This document shows, one piece after another, positions 1 through 7,239 of a stretch of DNA of 7,318 bases (positions within the stretch are counted from its first letter, which is position 1; each line of letters opens with the position of its first letter). The notes below the pieces were generated by a model. The model saw only the letters and a list, made by a program, of their open reading frames with translations. It was not told the origin of the DNA and searched no databases. This stretch comes from JBPCOB01 sp051000715. Its GTDB lineage: Bacteria > Actinomycetota > Actinomycetes > JALYNC01. The DNA lies in contig JBPCOB010000234.1 of NCBI GenBank assembly GCA_051000715.1, positions 1-7,318 of the forward strand. Direction: 5' to 3'. The position numbers and the translations under genes are program-made.

Positions 1-329
1 GCCGCCTCCTCCTGGGCCTTGACCCGAAGCTCCTCGATGATCGCCCGGCCCTGCTCGCGGGCCTCTTCGCGGAGCCGGTTCGCCTCGGCCCGGGCCTCCG
101 CCAACTGGGCGCGGTAGTCCTCGAGGGTGCTCTGCGCCTCCATCCGAGCTCGCTCCGCCTCCTCGATCTGGGTCCGGATCGCCGTCTGCCGAGCCTCCAT
201 GGCCTTGGTCAGCGGCGGTACGACGTATCGCCGCAGCACGAACAGCACGATCAGAAAGGCGAACAGCTCGGCGAAGATCGTCGCGTTCGGGAGGATGAAG
301 ACGCTGTCGGCGAGGGCGGGGCCGTGCAC
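1..329 (-). CDS. atpF: ATP synthase Fo subunit b, 5' part (C-terminus off the window)
   Basis: This is the start of the b subunit, the peripheral stalk that holds F1 still against the a subunit in the membrane. I translated it by hand from the minus strand: 109 codons are visible and the frame stays open to the left edge. A short N-terminus contains the LPN motif (residues 13-15) typical of actinobacterial b subunits. One membrane segment follows (about 17-35), then the start of a long charged, Ala/Glu/Arg-rich coiled coil (from about 45), as the family requires. The chosen start is the GTG at 329-327, two bases after the atpE stop; a weak GGAAG lies five bases upstream inside the end of atpE, so translation is probably coupled. 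The next in-frame ATG would remove the membrane segment. The missing part would carry the F1- and delta-binding end. Identity is secure; the exact start is less so. Confidence 0.93.
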   Translation of the reverse strand, partial: MHGPALADSVFILPNATIFAELFAFLIVLFVLRRYVVPPLTKAMEARQTAIRTQIEEAERARMEAQSTLEDYRAQLAEARAEANRLREEAREQGRAIIEELRVKAQEEA

Positions 330-331
330 CG

Positions 332-586
332 CTACTTCCCGAGGACGTAGAGGAAGAAGAAGGCCAGCGCCAGGTTGATGAAGTAGGCAGCCTCGACGAG
401 GCCGACGGTGAGGAAGAACAGCCCGGTGAGACGCCCCTGCGCCTCCGGCTGGCGAGCGACACCGGAGATGAGCGCGTTACCGGCGATGCCGTCGCCGATC
501 CCGGCTCCGATGGCGCCGCCCGCCAGCGCCAGTCCCGCGCCGACGAGGGCACCGCCCGTCTTGATCGCACTATCGGTTACTGCCAT
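332..586 (-). CDS. atpE: ATP synthase Fo subunit c (proteolipid ring)
   Basis: This 84-residue protein forms the rotating c-ring that carries protons through Fo. It is a hairpin of two membrane helices (about 9-41 and 54-81). The first has the glycine-rich packing motif GGAIGAGIGDG (23-33). The polar loop RQPE (45-48) contacts F1 gamma/epsilon. The ion-binding carboxylate is Glu65 in VGLVEAAYFINLA. Ala66 follows it where Na+-coupled rings usually have Ser, so proton coupling is expected. The sequence from the first helix through NLA is nearly the same as the Mycobacterium c subunit as I remember it. The ATG at 586 is preceded by AAGGAG (591-596), four bases away, a strong but close ribosome site. 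The stop is TAG. A 111-nt spacer separates it from atpB, unlike the tight joins elsewhere in the operon. Confidence 0.98.
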   Translation of the reverse strand: MAVTDSAIKTGGALVGAGLALAGGAIGAGIGDGIAGNALISGVARQPEAQGRLTGLFFLTVGLVEAAYFINLALAFFFLYVLGK

Positions 587-697
587 GTCTCTCCTTCATC
601 GAGGCCGAGCCGGTCGGCGGGGTGGCGGAGTCGGTGGACGTTGGACGACGCAAGAGCGCACGGGATCGTTGGCGGCTCGCCGGGGGTGGGCAGCGGG
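587..697 (-). promoter_or_regulatory. atpB-atpE spacer with small hairpin near the atpE ribosome site
   Basis: This 111-base non-coding spacer is the longest within the ATP synthase genes. It contains an inverted repeat at 604-618 (GCCGA, five-base loop, TCGGC on the plus strand) ending seven bases before the AAGGAG ribosome site of atpE. The c subunit is made in many copies per enzyme, and in Escherichia coli the atpE leader raises translation. A similar role here is inference only. No convincing promoter hexamers or long terminator stem were seen. Confidence 0.35.
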
Positions 698-1414
698 TCA
701 GTGGCCGCCCTCGCCCATCGCGGTGGCGAAGTACAGGACCGTCAGCAGCGCGAAGATGAACGCCTGGATCAGGCCGATGAACATGTCGAAGAGCTTCCAG
801 ACCGCGTTCGGTGCCCACAGCAACGTGGCCGGCAACAGACCGATGACCGAGAGCATGATGCCGCCGGCGAACAGGTTGCCGAACAACCGCAGGGACAGGG
901 AGACCGGTCGGGCGACCTCCTCGATGACGTTGATCGGAAAGAGGAAGGGATATGGCCGGAAGTAGCCCTTGAGGTAGCCGCCGATGCCGCGCCGCCGGAT
1001 CCCGACGAACAGCGCCCAGCCGATCACCAGCAGGGCCAGCGCGAAGGTGAGGTTGACGTCCGCCGTGGGCGCGGGCAGGTACTCCGGACTGTGCCCGCTC
1101 GGGATGATCTCCAGCCAGTTGGCGATGAGGATGAAGAAGAACAGCGTCACGGCGAGCGGCACGACGAACGGCGCGACCGGCCCGATGGTCGACTCGACCT
1201 GCCGGCGTACGGCGTCGACGACGACCTCGAAGGCAAGCTGCAGCTTGCTCGGCGTGCCCCGGGTGACCCGATAGGCCATGTAGAGGCCCAGGCACACCAG
1301 GATGGTGCCCGCGATCACGGTGGTCCAGATCGTGTCGACGTTGAACGTCAAGCCGAGAAACTTCCGGGTGACGTGTTCGCCGATCTTGATCTCGGCAGCG
1401 GCCAGGACACTCAT
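698..1414 (-). CDS. atpB: ATP synthase Fo subunit a
   Basis: Subunit a (238 residues) is the stator channel that passes protons to and from the c-ring. The essential arginine is Arg176 in SLSLRLFGNLFAGG. Other family marks are PTADVNLTFALAL (116-128), INVIEEVARP (161-170) before the arginine helix, and the C-terminal helix with Gln217 in LIQAFIFALLT. Membrane segments fall at about 27-47, 82-105, 119-139, 172-198 and 207-232, and the length suits actinobacterial forms. The ATG at 1414-1412 overlaps the atpI stop as ATGA. GGGAGG (1425-1430) lies ten bases upstream, so atpB has its own ribosome site as well as possible coupling to atpI. The N-terminus (IKIGEHVTRKFLG) resembles the mycobacterial type, which favours this start over the longer open frame upstream. 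The stop is TGA. Confidence 0.97.
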   Translation of the reverse strand: MSVLAAAEIKIGEHVTRKFLGLTFNVDTIWTTVIAGTILVCLGLYMAYRVTRGTPSKLQLAFEVVVDAVRRQVESTIGPVAPFVVPLAVTLFFFILIANWLEIIPSGHSPEYLPAPTADVNLTFALALLVIGWALFVGIRRRGIGGYLKGYFRPYPFLFPINVIEEVARPVSLSLRLFGNLFAGGIMLSVIGLLPATLLWAPNAVWKLFDMFIGLIQAFIFALLTVLYFATAMGEGGH

Positions 1415-1806
1415 CCCCGGCGTACCTCCCGCAACAGCGGACCGGCGGTGTTCGCCACGAGCAGCACCTGGAAGGCGGCCAGGCCGATAACGGAGCTCCA
1501 GCCGACAGGGTTGAACGCCACCGCCAGCAGTATGACGACGAACGTCACCGCGCCGAGCCGGCGAAAGCTGGAGGTCGACATCGCCCGCCGGTCTAGCACA
1601 CCGTCGGCCACGACCTGCGGATAGGAGTCCTGTACTCGCCGGCTGTTCCACGCGCCGAGCGCAAGCCCGGCGCAGATCAGCGCGCCGACGGCCGGCCGGC
1701 CGAGCCCGGTGAACACGATCAGGGCGACGAGCCCGAGTGTCCCCGCGAGCACGAGCGTCCGTCGGTAGCTCGTGGCAACCGCGGAGCGTGGGGGCGCAGC
1801 TGGCAC
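1411..1806 (-). CDS. atpI: ATP synthase accessory protein AtpI (ATP synthase protein I family)
   Basis: This small membrane protein (131 residues from the GTG) sits directly before atpB, where AtpI belongs. AtpI proteins have been linked to c-ring assembly or stability and are usually dispensable. Four hydrophobic segments are visible at about 17-34, 38-54, 83-99 and 102-121, with a basic loop between the second and third. The third segment is entered by STSSFRRLGAVT, and the last carries GLAAFQVLLVANT, the pattern of the actinobacterial family (compare Mycobacterium Rv1303, from memory). Start choice: GGAGG (1816-1820) touches an ATG at 1815 with no spacer, but stands nine bases before the in-frame GTG at 1806, so I prefer the GTG. 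The ATG would add only three residues. The stop TGA overlaps the atpB start. Family placement rests on position and pattern rather than a catalytic motif. Confidence 0.82.
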   Translation of the reverse strand: MPAAPPRSAVATSYRRTLVLAGTLGLVALIVFTGLGRPAVGALICAGLALGAWNSRRVQDSYPQVVADGVLDRRAMSTSSFRRLGAVTFVVILLAVAFNPVGWSSVIGLAAFQVLLVANTAGPLLREVRRG

Positions 1807-1815
1807 CGCCGACAT

Positions 1816-1820
1816 CCTCC
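1816..1820 (-). promoter_or_regulatory. Ribosome binding site that decides the atpI start
   Basis: A perfect GGAGG on the minus strand abuts the ATG at 1815 (zero spacing) and is nine bases from the in-frame GTG at 1806. Normal Shine-Dalgarno geometry therefore supports the GTG. This is a reading of spacing only. Confidence 0.6.
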
Positions 1821-1827
1821 GATTTCG

Positions 1828-2034
1828 CTACAAAAAGCTACGCAGAACCCGGTAGGCACCGAGCGCAGCGGTGACAATACCGAATCCGAGCCCCACGAAG
1901 ATGAACAGGGGGGTCGTCCCGGCGGCGCGGTCGGCCAGCCAGCCGAGCCCGAGCCCCGTCAGCACGCTCACCACGATCGTCGAGCCCATGGCCGCCAGGC
2001 TCCGCAGGCCAGGACCCTCGCCGCGTTCCGCCAC
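1828..2034 (-). CDS. atpZ: AtpZ/AtpI-like small membrane protein before the ATP synthase genes
   Basis: This 68-residue protein has two membrane helices (about 14-34 and 42-64) in a short hairpin. It carries the pattern of the AtpZ family (F0F1-ATPase subunit, putative Ca2+/Mg2+ transporter): a glycine-rich first helix (GLGLGWLAD, 27-35) with Asp35, then GTTPLFIFVGLGFG (39-52), matching the family theme of G..LG..LD, GT.P and G...G. In alkaliphilic Bacillus, AtpZ with AtpI has been tied to magnesium or calcium supply; whether that holds here is unknown. I chose the GTG at 2034, with GAGGG five to six bases upstream and the basic N-terminal LRSL kept. An ATG at 1989 would give only 53 residues and cut into helix one. 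The gene begins 23 bases after wecA and ends in TAG, a short gap before atpI. Confidence 0.75.
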   Translation of the reverse strand: MAERGEGPGLRSLAAMGSTIVVSVLTGLGLGWLADRAAGTTPLFIFVGLGFGIVTAALGAYRVLRSFL

Positions 2035-2057
2035 GTCAGCCCTCAGCCCCCAGCCCC
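2035..2057 (-). repeat. GGGGCTG-type mini-repeat in the wecA-atpZ junction
   Basis: Read on the minus strand, the 23-base junction together with the wecA stop is made of three imperfect copies of a GGGGCTG(A) unit. It provides the atpZ ribosome site (GAGGG) and a second TGA at 2045-2043 in the wecA frame, 15 bases after the real stop. The repeat is too short to call a known element and may simply reflect slippage in G-rich DNA. Confidence 0.4.
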
Positions 2058-3173
2058 TCAGCCGCCGGTCCGCCGGACCGCTCGCAGCCGGGGGACGCTG
2101 CTTGCCAGCACCGCAACCAGCGCCATTCCGGCCGCGGCGCCCAGAACCAGCAGCGGACCGTGCGTCACCGAGACCGCCACCGCACCGAAGGCCAGCAGCG
2201 CCGACCACAGGTACATGATCAGCACCGCCCGGGTCTGCGAGTGCCCGATCTCGAGCAGCCGGTGGTGCAGGTGAAGCTTGTCCGGCGAGAAAGGCGACCG
2301 GCCGCTGCGCGTTCGGCGTACGACCGCCAGCAGGACGTCGACGAGCGGAATGGCGATCACCGCGACCGGAAGCAGCAGCGGGAGCAGCACGGGGAACAGG
2401 TCCAGGGAGTTGATCGTGCTCGGGTCCAGCTGGCCGGTCACACTTGTGGTCGCCGCAGCGAGCAGCAGCCCGATCAGCATCGAGCCCGAGTCGCCCATGA
2501 ACACCCGCGCCGGCGAGAAGTTGTGCGGCAGGAAGCCCAGGCAGGCGCCGGCGAGGGCGGCGGTGATCAACGCGGCCGGGAACGCCCGCTCGATTCCGTG
2601 CAAGACCGACAACTGATAGGAGTAGACGAACGACGCCAGCGCCGCGATGCCCACAACGCCGGCGGCCAGCCCGTCCAGGCCGTCGACGAAGTTGACCGCG
2701 TTGATGGTGAGGACGACGAGCAGGACAGTCAGCGGTACGCCGATGTCCGGGCCGAGCGAGAAGAAGTTGTGGGACTGTCGCGGGTCGGGCAGGTACAGCA
2801 GCTGGACGCCCTGCAGCACCATCACCCCGGCCGCCAGCGTCTGACCGGCCAGCTTCGTCAGCGCGTCCAGGCCCCAGCGGTCGTCGACCGCGCCCACCAC
2901 GCAGATCAAGGCACCGGCGATCAGCACCGCCTGCGGCTCCCGGGTCTCCTGGAACACCTTCTGCAGGGCCGGCAGCCGGCTGGCGACCAGCAGCCCCGCC
3001 GCCACGCCGGCGTACATCGCCACCCCGCCGCCATAGGGCGTCGGGATCGTGTGGACGTCCCGGTCGCGGACCCGCGCCAGCGCCCCCACCGCCGTGGCCA
3101 GCCGGCGGGCGATCGGTGTCACCAGGTAGGTGACCCCGGCGACCACCGCCAGGGTGAGCGCGTATTCGCGCAC
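2058..3173 (-). CDS. wecA: Polyprenyl-phosphate GlcNAc-1-phosphate transferase (WecA/Rfe, MraY superfamily)
   Basis: This 371-residue integral membrane enzyme moves a phospho-N-acetylglucosamine from UDP-GlcNAc to polyprenyl phosphate. In Mycobacterium that is the first step of the arabinogalactan linker; in other actinobacteria it may serve other wall glycans. Superfamily motifs appear in order: the aspartate pair Asp97-Asp98 in DDRWGLDALTKLAGQ, NAVNFVDGLDGLAAG (158-172) with Asn161 and Asp164, FMGDSGSM (225-232), and the WecA-type histidine motif HLHH (301-304), which separates it from MraY. About ten or eleven hydrophobic segments are visible. The GTG start at 3173-3171 follows a GGGGGGA tract seven bases upstream, and the MREYALTL N-terminus resembles Streptomyces homologues. 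It begins 27 bases after glyA, so the two are probably co-transcribed. The acceptor lipid and the exact sugar cannot be read from sequence. Stop is TGA. Confidence 0.93.
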   Translation of the reverse strand: MREYALTLAVVAGVTYLVTPIARRLATAVGALARVRDRDVHTIPTPYGGGVAMYAGVAAGLLVASRLPALQKVFQETREPQAVLIAGALICVVGAVDDRWGLDALTKLAGQTLAAGVMVLQGVQLLYLPDPRQSHNFFSLGPDIGVPLTVLLVVLTINAVNFVDGLDGLAAGVVGIAALASFVYSYQLSVLHGIERAFPAALITAALAGACLGFLPHNFSPARVFMGDSGSMLIGLLLAAATTSVTGQLDPSTINSLDLFPVLLPLLLPVAVIAIPLVDVLLAVVRRTRSGRSPFSPDKLHLHHRLLEIGHSQTRAVLIMYLWSALLAFGAVAVSVTHGPLLVLGAAAGMALVAVLASSVPRLRAVRRTGG

Positions 3174-3200
3174 CGCCCGCTCCCCCCGCCGCCGCCGCGG

Positions 3201-4466
3201 TCAGTCCCGCGCGTACGCCGGATGCCGGGCGACCAGACTGCTCACCGAGGCGGCGATGTCGGCCGAGGCCGAGCCGTCGGCGTCCCGAATGGCCCGGCCG
3301 ATCAGCCCGGCCACCTCCTTCATATCGCCCTCGGTCATTCCCTGGGTCGTGACCGCCGGCGTGCCCACCCGGATCCCGGACCCCACCGCCGGTGGCTCCG
3401 GATCGAAGGGGATGGCGTTCTTATTCAGCGTGATCCGGGCCGCGTCGCAGCGGACCTCGGCATCCTTGCCGGTCACGCCGGTCTCGCGCAGGTCCAGCAG
3501 GGCCAGATGGGTGTCGGTGCCGCCGCCGACCGGCCGCAGCCCTTCGGCGGTCAGCCCGTCGGTGAGCGCCTGGGCGTTGGTAATCACCTGATGCGCATAG
3601 GCCTGGTACGCCGGCGACGCCGCCTCCTTGAGGGCGACCGCCTTGGCGGCCACCGCGTGCATCAACGGCCCGCCCTGGCAGAACGGGAAGACCGCCTTGT
3701 CGATCCGCTGGGCCAGATGTGCCTTGCACACGATCATGCCGCCGCGGGGCCCGCGGAGCACCTTGTGGGTGGTGAACGTCACCACGTCGGCGTACGGCAC
3801 CGGCGACGGGATCGCCTGGCCGGCCACCAGCCCGATGAAGTGGGCGGCGTCGACCATGAGCGCCGCGCCGGCCTCGTCCGCGATCGACCGGAAGGCGGCG
3901 AAGTCGATCAGTCGGGGGTACGCCGTGGCCCCTGCGATGATCATCTTGGGCCGGTGCTCCAGGGCGAGGTCGCGCACCTCGTCGTAGTCGATCAGCTCAT
4001 TGTCGCGACGCACGCCGTAGGCAACGGTGTTGAACCACTTCCCGGAGAAGTTGACCTTCGAGCCATGGGTGAGGTGGCCGCCGTGCGGCAGCGACATCGC
4101 GAGCACCGTGTCACCGGGTGAGAGCAGGGCGGCGTACGCCGCGAGGTTGGCGGAGGCGCCCGAGTGCGGCTGCAGGTTGGCGTGCTCGGCCCCGAAGAGC
4201 GCCTTGGCCCGCTCGATCCCGATGGTCTCCGCCTTGTCCACCTCCGAGCAGCCGCCGTAGTAGCGCTTGCCCGGGTACCCCTCGGCGTACTTGTTGGACA
4301 GCGTCGAGCCCAGCGCCGCGAGCACGGCCGGCGAGGTGAGGTTCTCGCTGGCGATGAGCTGCAGGCCACCGCGGAGGCGGTCCAGCTCGCCCAGCACCAC
4401 GTCGGCGATCTCGGGGTCCTCGCGGCCCAGCGCGTCGAAGTCCGGGCCCCAGAACAGTGTGCTCAT
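3201..4466 (-). CDS. glyA: Serine hydroxymethyltransferase
   Basis: This cytosolic PLP enzyme (421 residues) converts serine plus tetrahydrofolate to glycine plus 5,10-methylene-tetrahydrofolate, the main source of one-carbon units. The PLP lysine is Lys235 in TTHKVLRGPRGG. Further family marks are LIASEN (37-42), NKYAEGYPGKRYYGGC (58-73), QPHSGASAN (99-107), HGGHLTHGSKVNFSGK (128-143), VDAAHFIGL (205-213) and GSGIRVGTPAVT (362-373). Length and all motifs suggest a working enzyme. The start is the ATG at 4466, because AGGAG (4474-4478) stands seven bases upstream and the MSTLFWGPDF start is natural. A longer open frame from 4502 lacks such a site. It follows the largest intergenic gap of the window and probably leads the transcript that continues into wecA and the ATP synthase genes. 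M. tuberculosis lacks glyA at this site, whereas Streptomyces has it (from memory). Confidence 0.97.
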   Translation of the reverse strand: MSTLFWGPDFDALGREDPEIADVVLGELDRLRGGLQLIASENLTSPAVLAALGSTLSNKYAEGYPGKRYYGGCSEVDKAETIGIERAKALFGAEHANLQPHSGASANLAAYAALLSPGDTVLAMSLPHGGHLTHGSKVNFSGKWFNTVAYGVRRDNELIDYDEVRDLALEHRPKMIIAGATAYPRLIDFAAFRSIADEAGAALMVDAAHFIGLVAGQAIPSPVPYADVVTFTTHKVLRGPRGGMIVCKAHLAQRIDKAVFPFCQGGPLMHAVAAKAVALKEAASPAYQAYAHQVITNAQALTDGLTAEGLRPVGGGTDTHLALLDLRETGVTGKDAEVRCDAARITLNKNAIPFDPEPPAVGSGIRVGTPAVTTQGMTEGDMKEVAGLIGRAIRDADGSASADIAASVSSLVARHPAYARD

Positions 4467-4576
4467 GCGGCGGCTCCTGCGCGGGCAGCTGGGCGGCGAC
4501 AAGTAAGACAGTTCTCACTGTACGGCTGCAGTTCCCCGGCCGTTGACAGGGACTTACCAGTTTTCCGCTACGAAAC
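4467..4576 (-). promoter_or_regulatory. glyA leader with likely promoter, inverted repeat and CAGTTYYC repeats
   Basis: This is the longest non-coding stretch between genes, lying between the tsaC hairpin and glyA, and its base composition is visibly less GC-rich. On the minus strand TACAGT (4522-4517) fits the loose actinobacterial -10 pattern TANNNT, but no good -35 lies at the right distance. That hexamer is part of an inverted repeat at 4508-4521 (ACAGT, TCTC, ACTGT), which could be an operator. Three direct copies of CAGTTYYC or near it start at 4509, 4529 and 4558 on the plus strand. The glyA ribosome site AGGAG is at 4474-4478. I see no glycine or tetrahydrofolate riboswitch fold. A promoter here is likely from context; the exact boxes are guesses. 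Confidence 0.4.
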
Positions 4577-4612
4577 GGCGGCCGGAAGAGGACCCAGTCC
4601 TTCCTCGCCGCC
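4577..4612 (-). terminator. Hairpin right after tsaC, likely transcription terminator
   Basis: A strong interrupted stem begins at the base next to the tsaC stop codon. GGCGGC (4577-4582) pairs with GCCGCC (4607-4612), GGAA (4584-4587) with TTCC (4601-4604), and GGAC (4590-4593) with GTCC (4597-4600) around a three-base CCA loop. Internal mismatches lie between the blocks. On the minus strand the stem is followed by GTTTCG, so the U-run is short, as is common for GC-rich actinobacteria. It would separate the prfA-prmC-tsaC transcript from glyA. No neighbouring gene runs on the plus strand, so bidirectional use is not needed. Confidence 0.55.
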
Positions 4613-5257
4613 TCAATCCGATGCCGTCAGAGCGGGGAGGACCGCGCGCAACGAGTCCAGCGGGACAGCCCCGGCCCGCAGCACCCGCGGCACCTCCCCG
4701 GTCAGGTCGACGATGGTCGAGGCCGGCCCGTCCCCGCATGGTCCGGCGTCGAGGTAGATCTCCACGGCATCGCCGAGCTGCGCCTGCGCCTCCTCGACGT
4801 CGCGAGCGGGCGGCGAGCCGCTGAAGTTGGCGCTGGAGACGGCCAGCGGGCCGGTCTCGGCCAGGAGCTCGAGGGCGACGGGATGCAGGGGCATCCGCAC
4901 GGCCACCGTGCCGCGGGTGTCGCCGAGGTCCCAGGCCAGCCCGACGGTGTGCCGGGCGACCAGGGTCAGCGCACCGGGCCAGAAGGCCTCAGCCAGCTCT
5001 CGGCCGGCGGGCGGCAGCGAGTCGACCACCCCCTCGAGCGTGCGCAGGGAGCCGACCAGGACGGGGACCGGCATGTCGCGGCCGCGTCCCTTGGCTGCCA
5101 GCAGCGCGTCCACGGCCCGCGGCGTGAACGCGTCCGCCCCCACGCCGTACACCGTGTCGGTCGGGAGCACCACGAGCTCCGCGCGCCGGAGGGCGTCGAC
5201 CGCTTCGCGCAGGCCCTGCTCCCGCTCGTCCGGTACGGCGCAGTCGTACCGCCTCAT
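4613..5257 (-). CDS. tsaC: L-threonylcarbamoyladenylate synthase (TsaC/Sua5/YrdC family)
   Basis: This enzyme makes threonylcarbamoyl-AMP from threonine, bicarbonate and ATP. TsaD and partners then transfer the group to A37 of ANN-reading tRNAs as t6A. The 214-residue protein is a single YrdC-type domain. PTDTVYGVGADAF (32-44) lies near the N-terminus, the basic KGRGRDMP (56-63) binds substrate, then come WPGALTLV (93-100), VAVRMP (118-123), SSANFSG (141-147) and STIVDLTG (180-187) with LRAGA (193-197). It lacks the extra C-terminal Sua5 domain, so it is the short TsaC-like type. The ATG at 5257 gives MRRYDC, a start like other actinobacterial homologues; the only purine-rich site (GGGGG at 5271-5275) is rather far, 13 bases. 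It lies 28 bases after prmC. From memory, Streptomyces has a tyrosine phosphatase gene between this one and glyA; none is present here. Stop is TGA. Confidence 0.94.
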   Translation of the reverse strand: MRRYDCAVPDEREQGLREAVDALRRAELVVLPTDTVYGVGADAFTPRAVDALLAAKGRGRDMPVPVLVGSLRTLEGVVDSLPPAGRELAEAFWPGALTLVARHTVGLAWDLGDTRGTVAVRMPLHPVALELLAETGPLAVSSANFSGSPPARDVEEAQAQLGDAVEIYLDAGPCGDGPASTIVDLTGEVPRVLRAGAVPLDSLRAVLPALTASD

Positions 5258-5285
5258 CGGGTGGACCGATCCCCCAGAATCGAGC

Positions 5286-6154
5286 TCACGGCAGCCGGGA
5301 CGCGGTCAGGAAACGATCGCGGCCGGTCAGGTCCCGGTGGTCGGTTACCTCGGTCCAGAAGCCGGTGGCCCGGAAGACCTCCGGCGCCGAGCTCCCCTGC
5401 CGGTCGGAGTGCTCGACCGCGACCCGGCCGCCCGGGTGGAGCAGCCGGCGAGCCACCTCCTCGACCAGCCGGACCAGGTGCAGCCCGTCGTCGCCGGCCC
5501 ACAGCGCCATCGGGGGATCGTGGTCCTTGACCTCGGGGTCCACCAGGTCGCGCTCGCCGGTGGCGACGTACGGCGGGTTGCTCAGCACGAGGTCGACGGT
5601 GCCGTCGAGGCCGTGCAGGGCGTCGGCGATGTCGCCGAGATGCAGAACCACCGGGGCGTCGCCGGCGGCGGCCCGCTCGTCGGCGTTGCGCTGTGCCCAC
5701 GCCAGCGCGCCGGGGTCACGCTCCACCGCGTGGACCCGGGCGTCGGGTACCTCGTTGGCCACCGCGAGCGCGATGGTGCCCGGACCGGTGCACAGGTCGA
5801 CCACCAGCGGCTGCGCCACGGCCGCCTCCTGCAGGGCGTCGACCGCCCACTGGACGACCGCCTCGGTCTCCGGTCGGGGGACGAAGGCCCCGGGGCCGAC
5901 CGCCAGCTCCAGGTAGCGGAAGCCGGCTCGTCCGAGCAGGTGTTGCAGCGGCACCCGCCGCGCCCGCCGGGCCACCAGCTCCTCGTAGCGGGCGGCGTCG
6001 GGCGGGGAGAGGTGGCCGACCAGCGCCAGCTCGCCACGGCCTACGCCGAGCACGTGCGCGGCCAGCGCCGAGGCGTCGGAGCAGGCGGAGTCGACGCCGG
6101 CGGCGGCCAACCGGTCGGTGGCCAACCGCAAGGCCCCGGCCAGCGGCGTACCGG

Positions 6155-6158
<4 letters not shown>
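5286..6158 (-). CDS. prmC: Release factor glutamine N5-methyltransferase (PrmC/HemK)
   Basis: This cytosolic SAM-dependent enzyme methylates the glutamine of the GGQ motif in release factors 1 and 2, which speeds peptide release. Its substrate, RF1, is encoded just upstream. The 290-residue protein has an N-terminal helical release-factor-binding part (about 1-85), then FVPRPETE (92-99), the SAM motif DLCTGPGTIALA (121-132), the acidic VERDPGAL (145-152) and the catalytic NPPY (194-197) that holds the glutamine amide. The length is normal. The ATG at 6158-6156 overlaps the prfA stop as ATGA, and no clear ribosome site lies upstream, so translation by re-initiation after prfA is likely. A much longer open frame extends upstream in the same frame but overlaps prfA and is a shadow. 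The old name HemK (haem synthesis) is not supported by the NPPY-type biochemistry. Stop is TGA. Confidence 0.96.
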
Positions 6159-7219
<1,061 letters not shown>

Positions 7220-7239
7220 CGCGGTGTCCTTCCGTACCG

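Noticed and set aside
2160..4121. A 653-codon open frame on the plus strand, antisense to wecA and glyA
   Set aside because: It covers two well-identified genes on the other strand and has an Arg/His/Gly/Gln/Asp-rich composition with no recognisable motif. It is the usual mirror frame of high-GC coding DNA.
4543..4574. TTGACA at 4543-4548 on the plus strand as the -35 of a divergent promoter
   Set aside because: No acceptable -10 lies 16-18 bases downstream, and there is no plus-strand gene to express. It is probably chance in the less GC-rich leader.
4467..4576. A glycine or tetrahydrofolate riboswitch before glyA
   Set aside because: The leader is short and I could not find the conserved paired cores of either class; only short repeats are visible.
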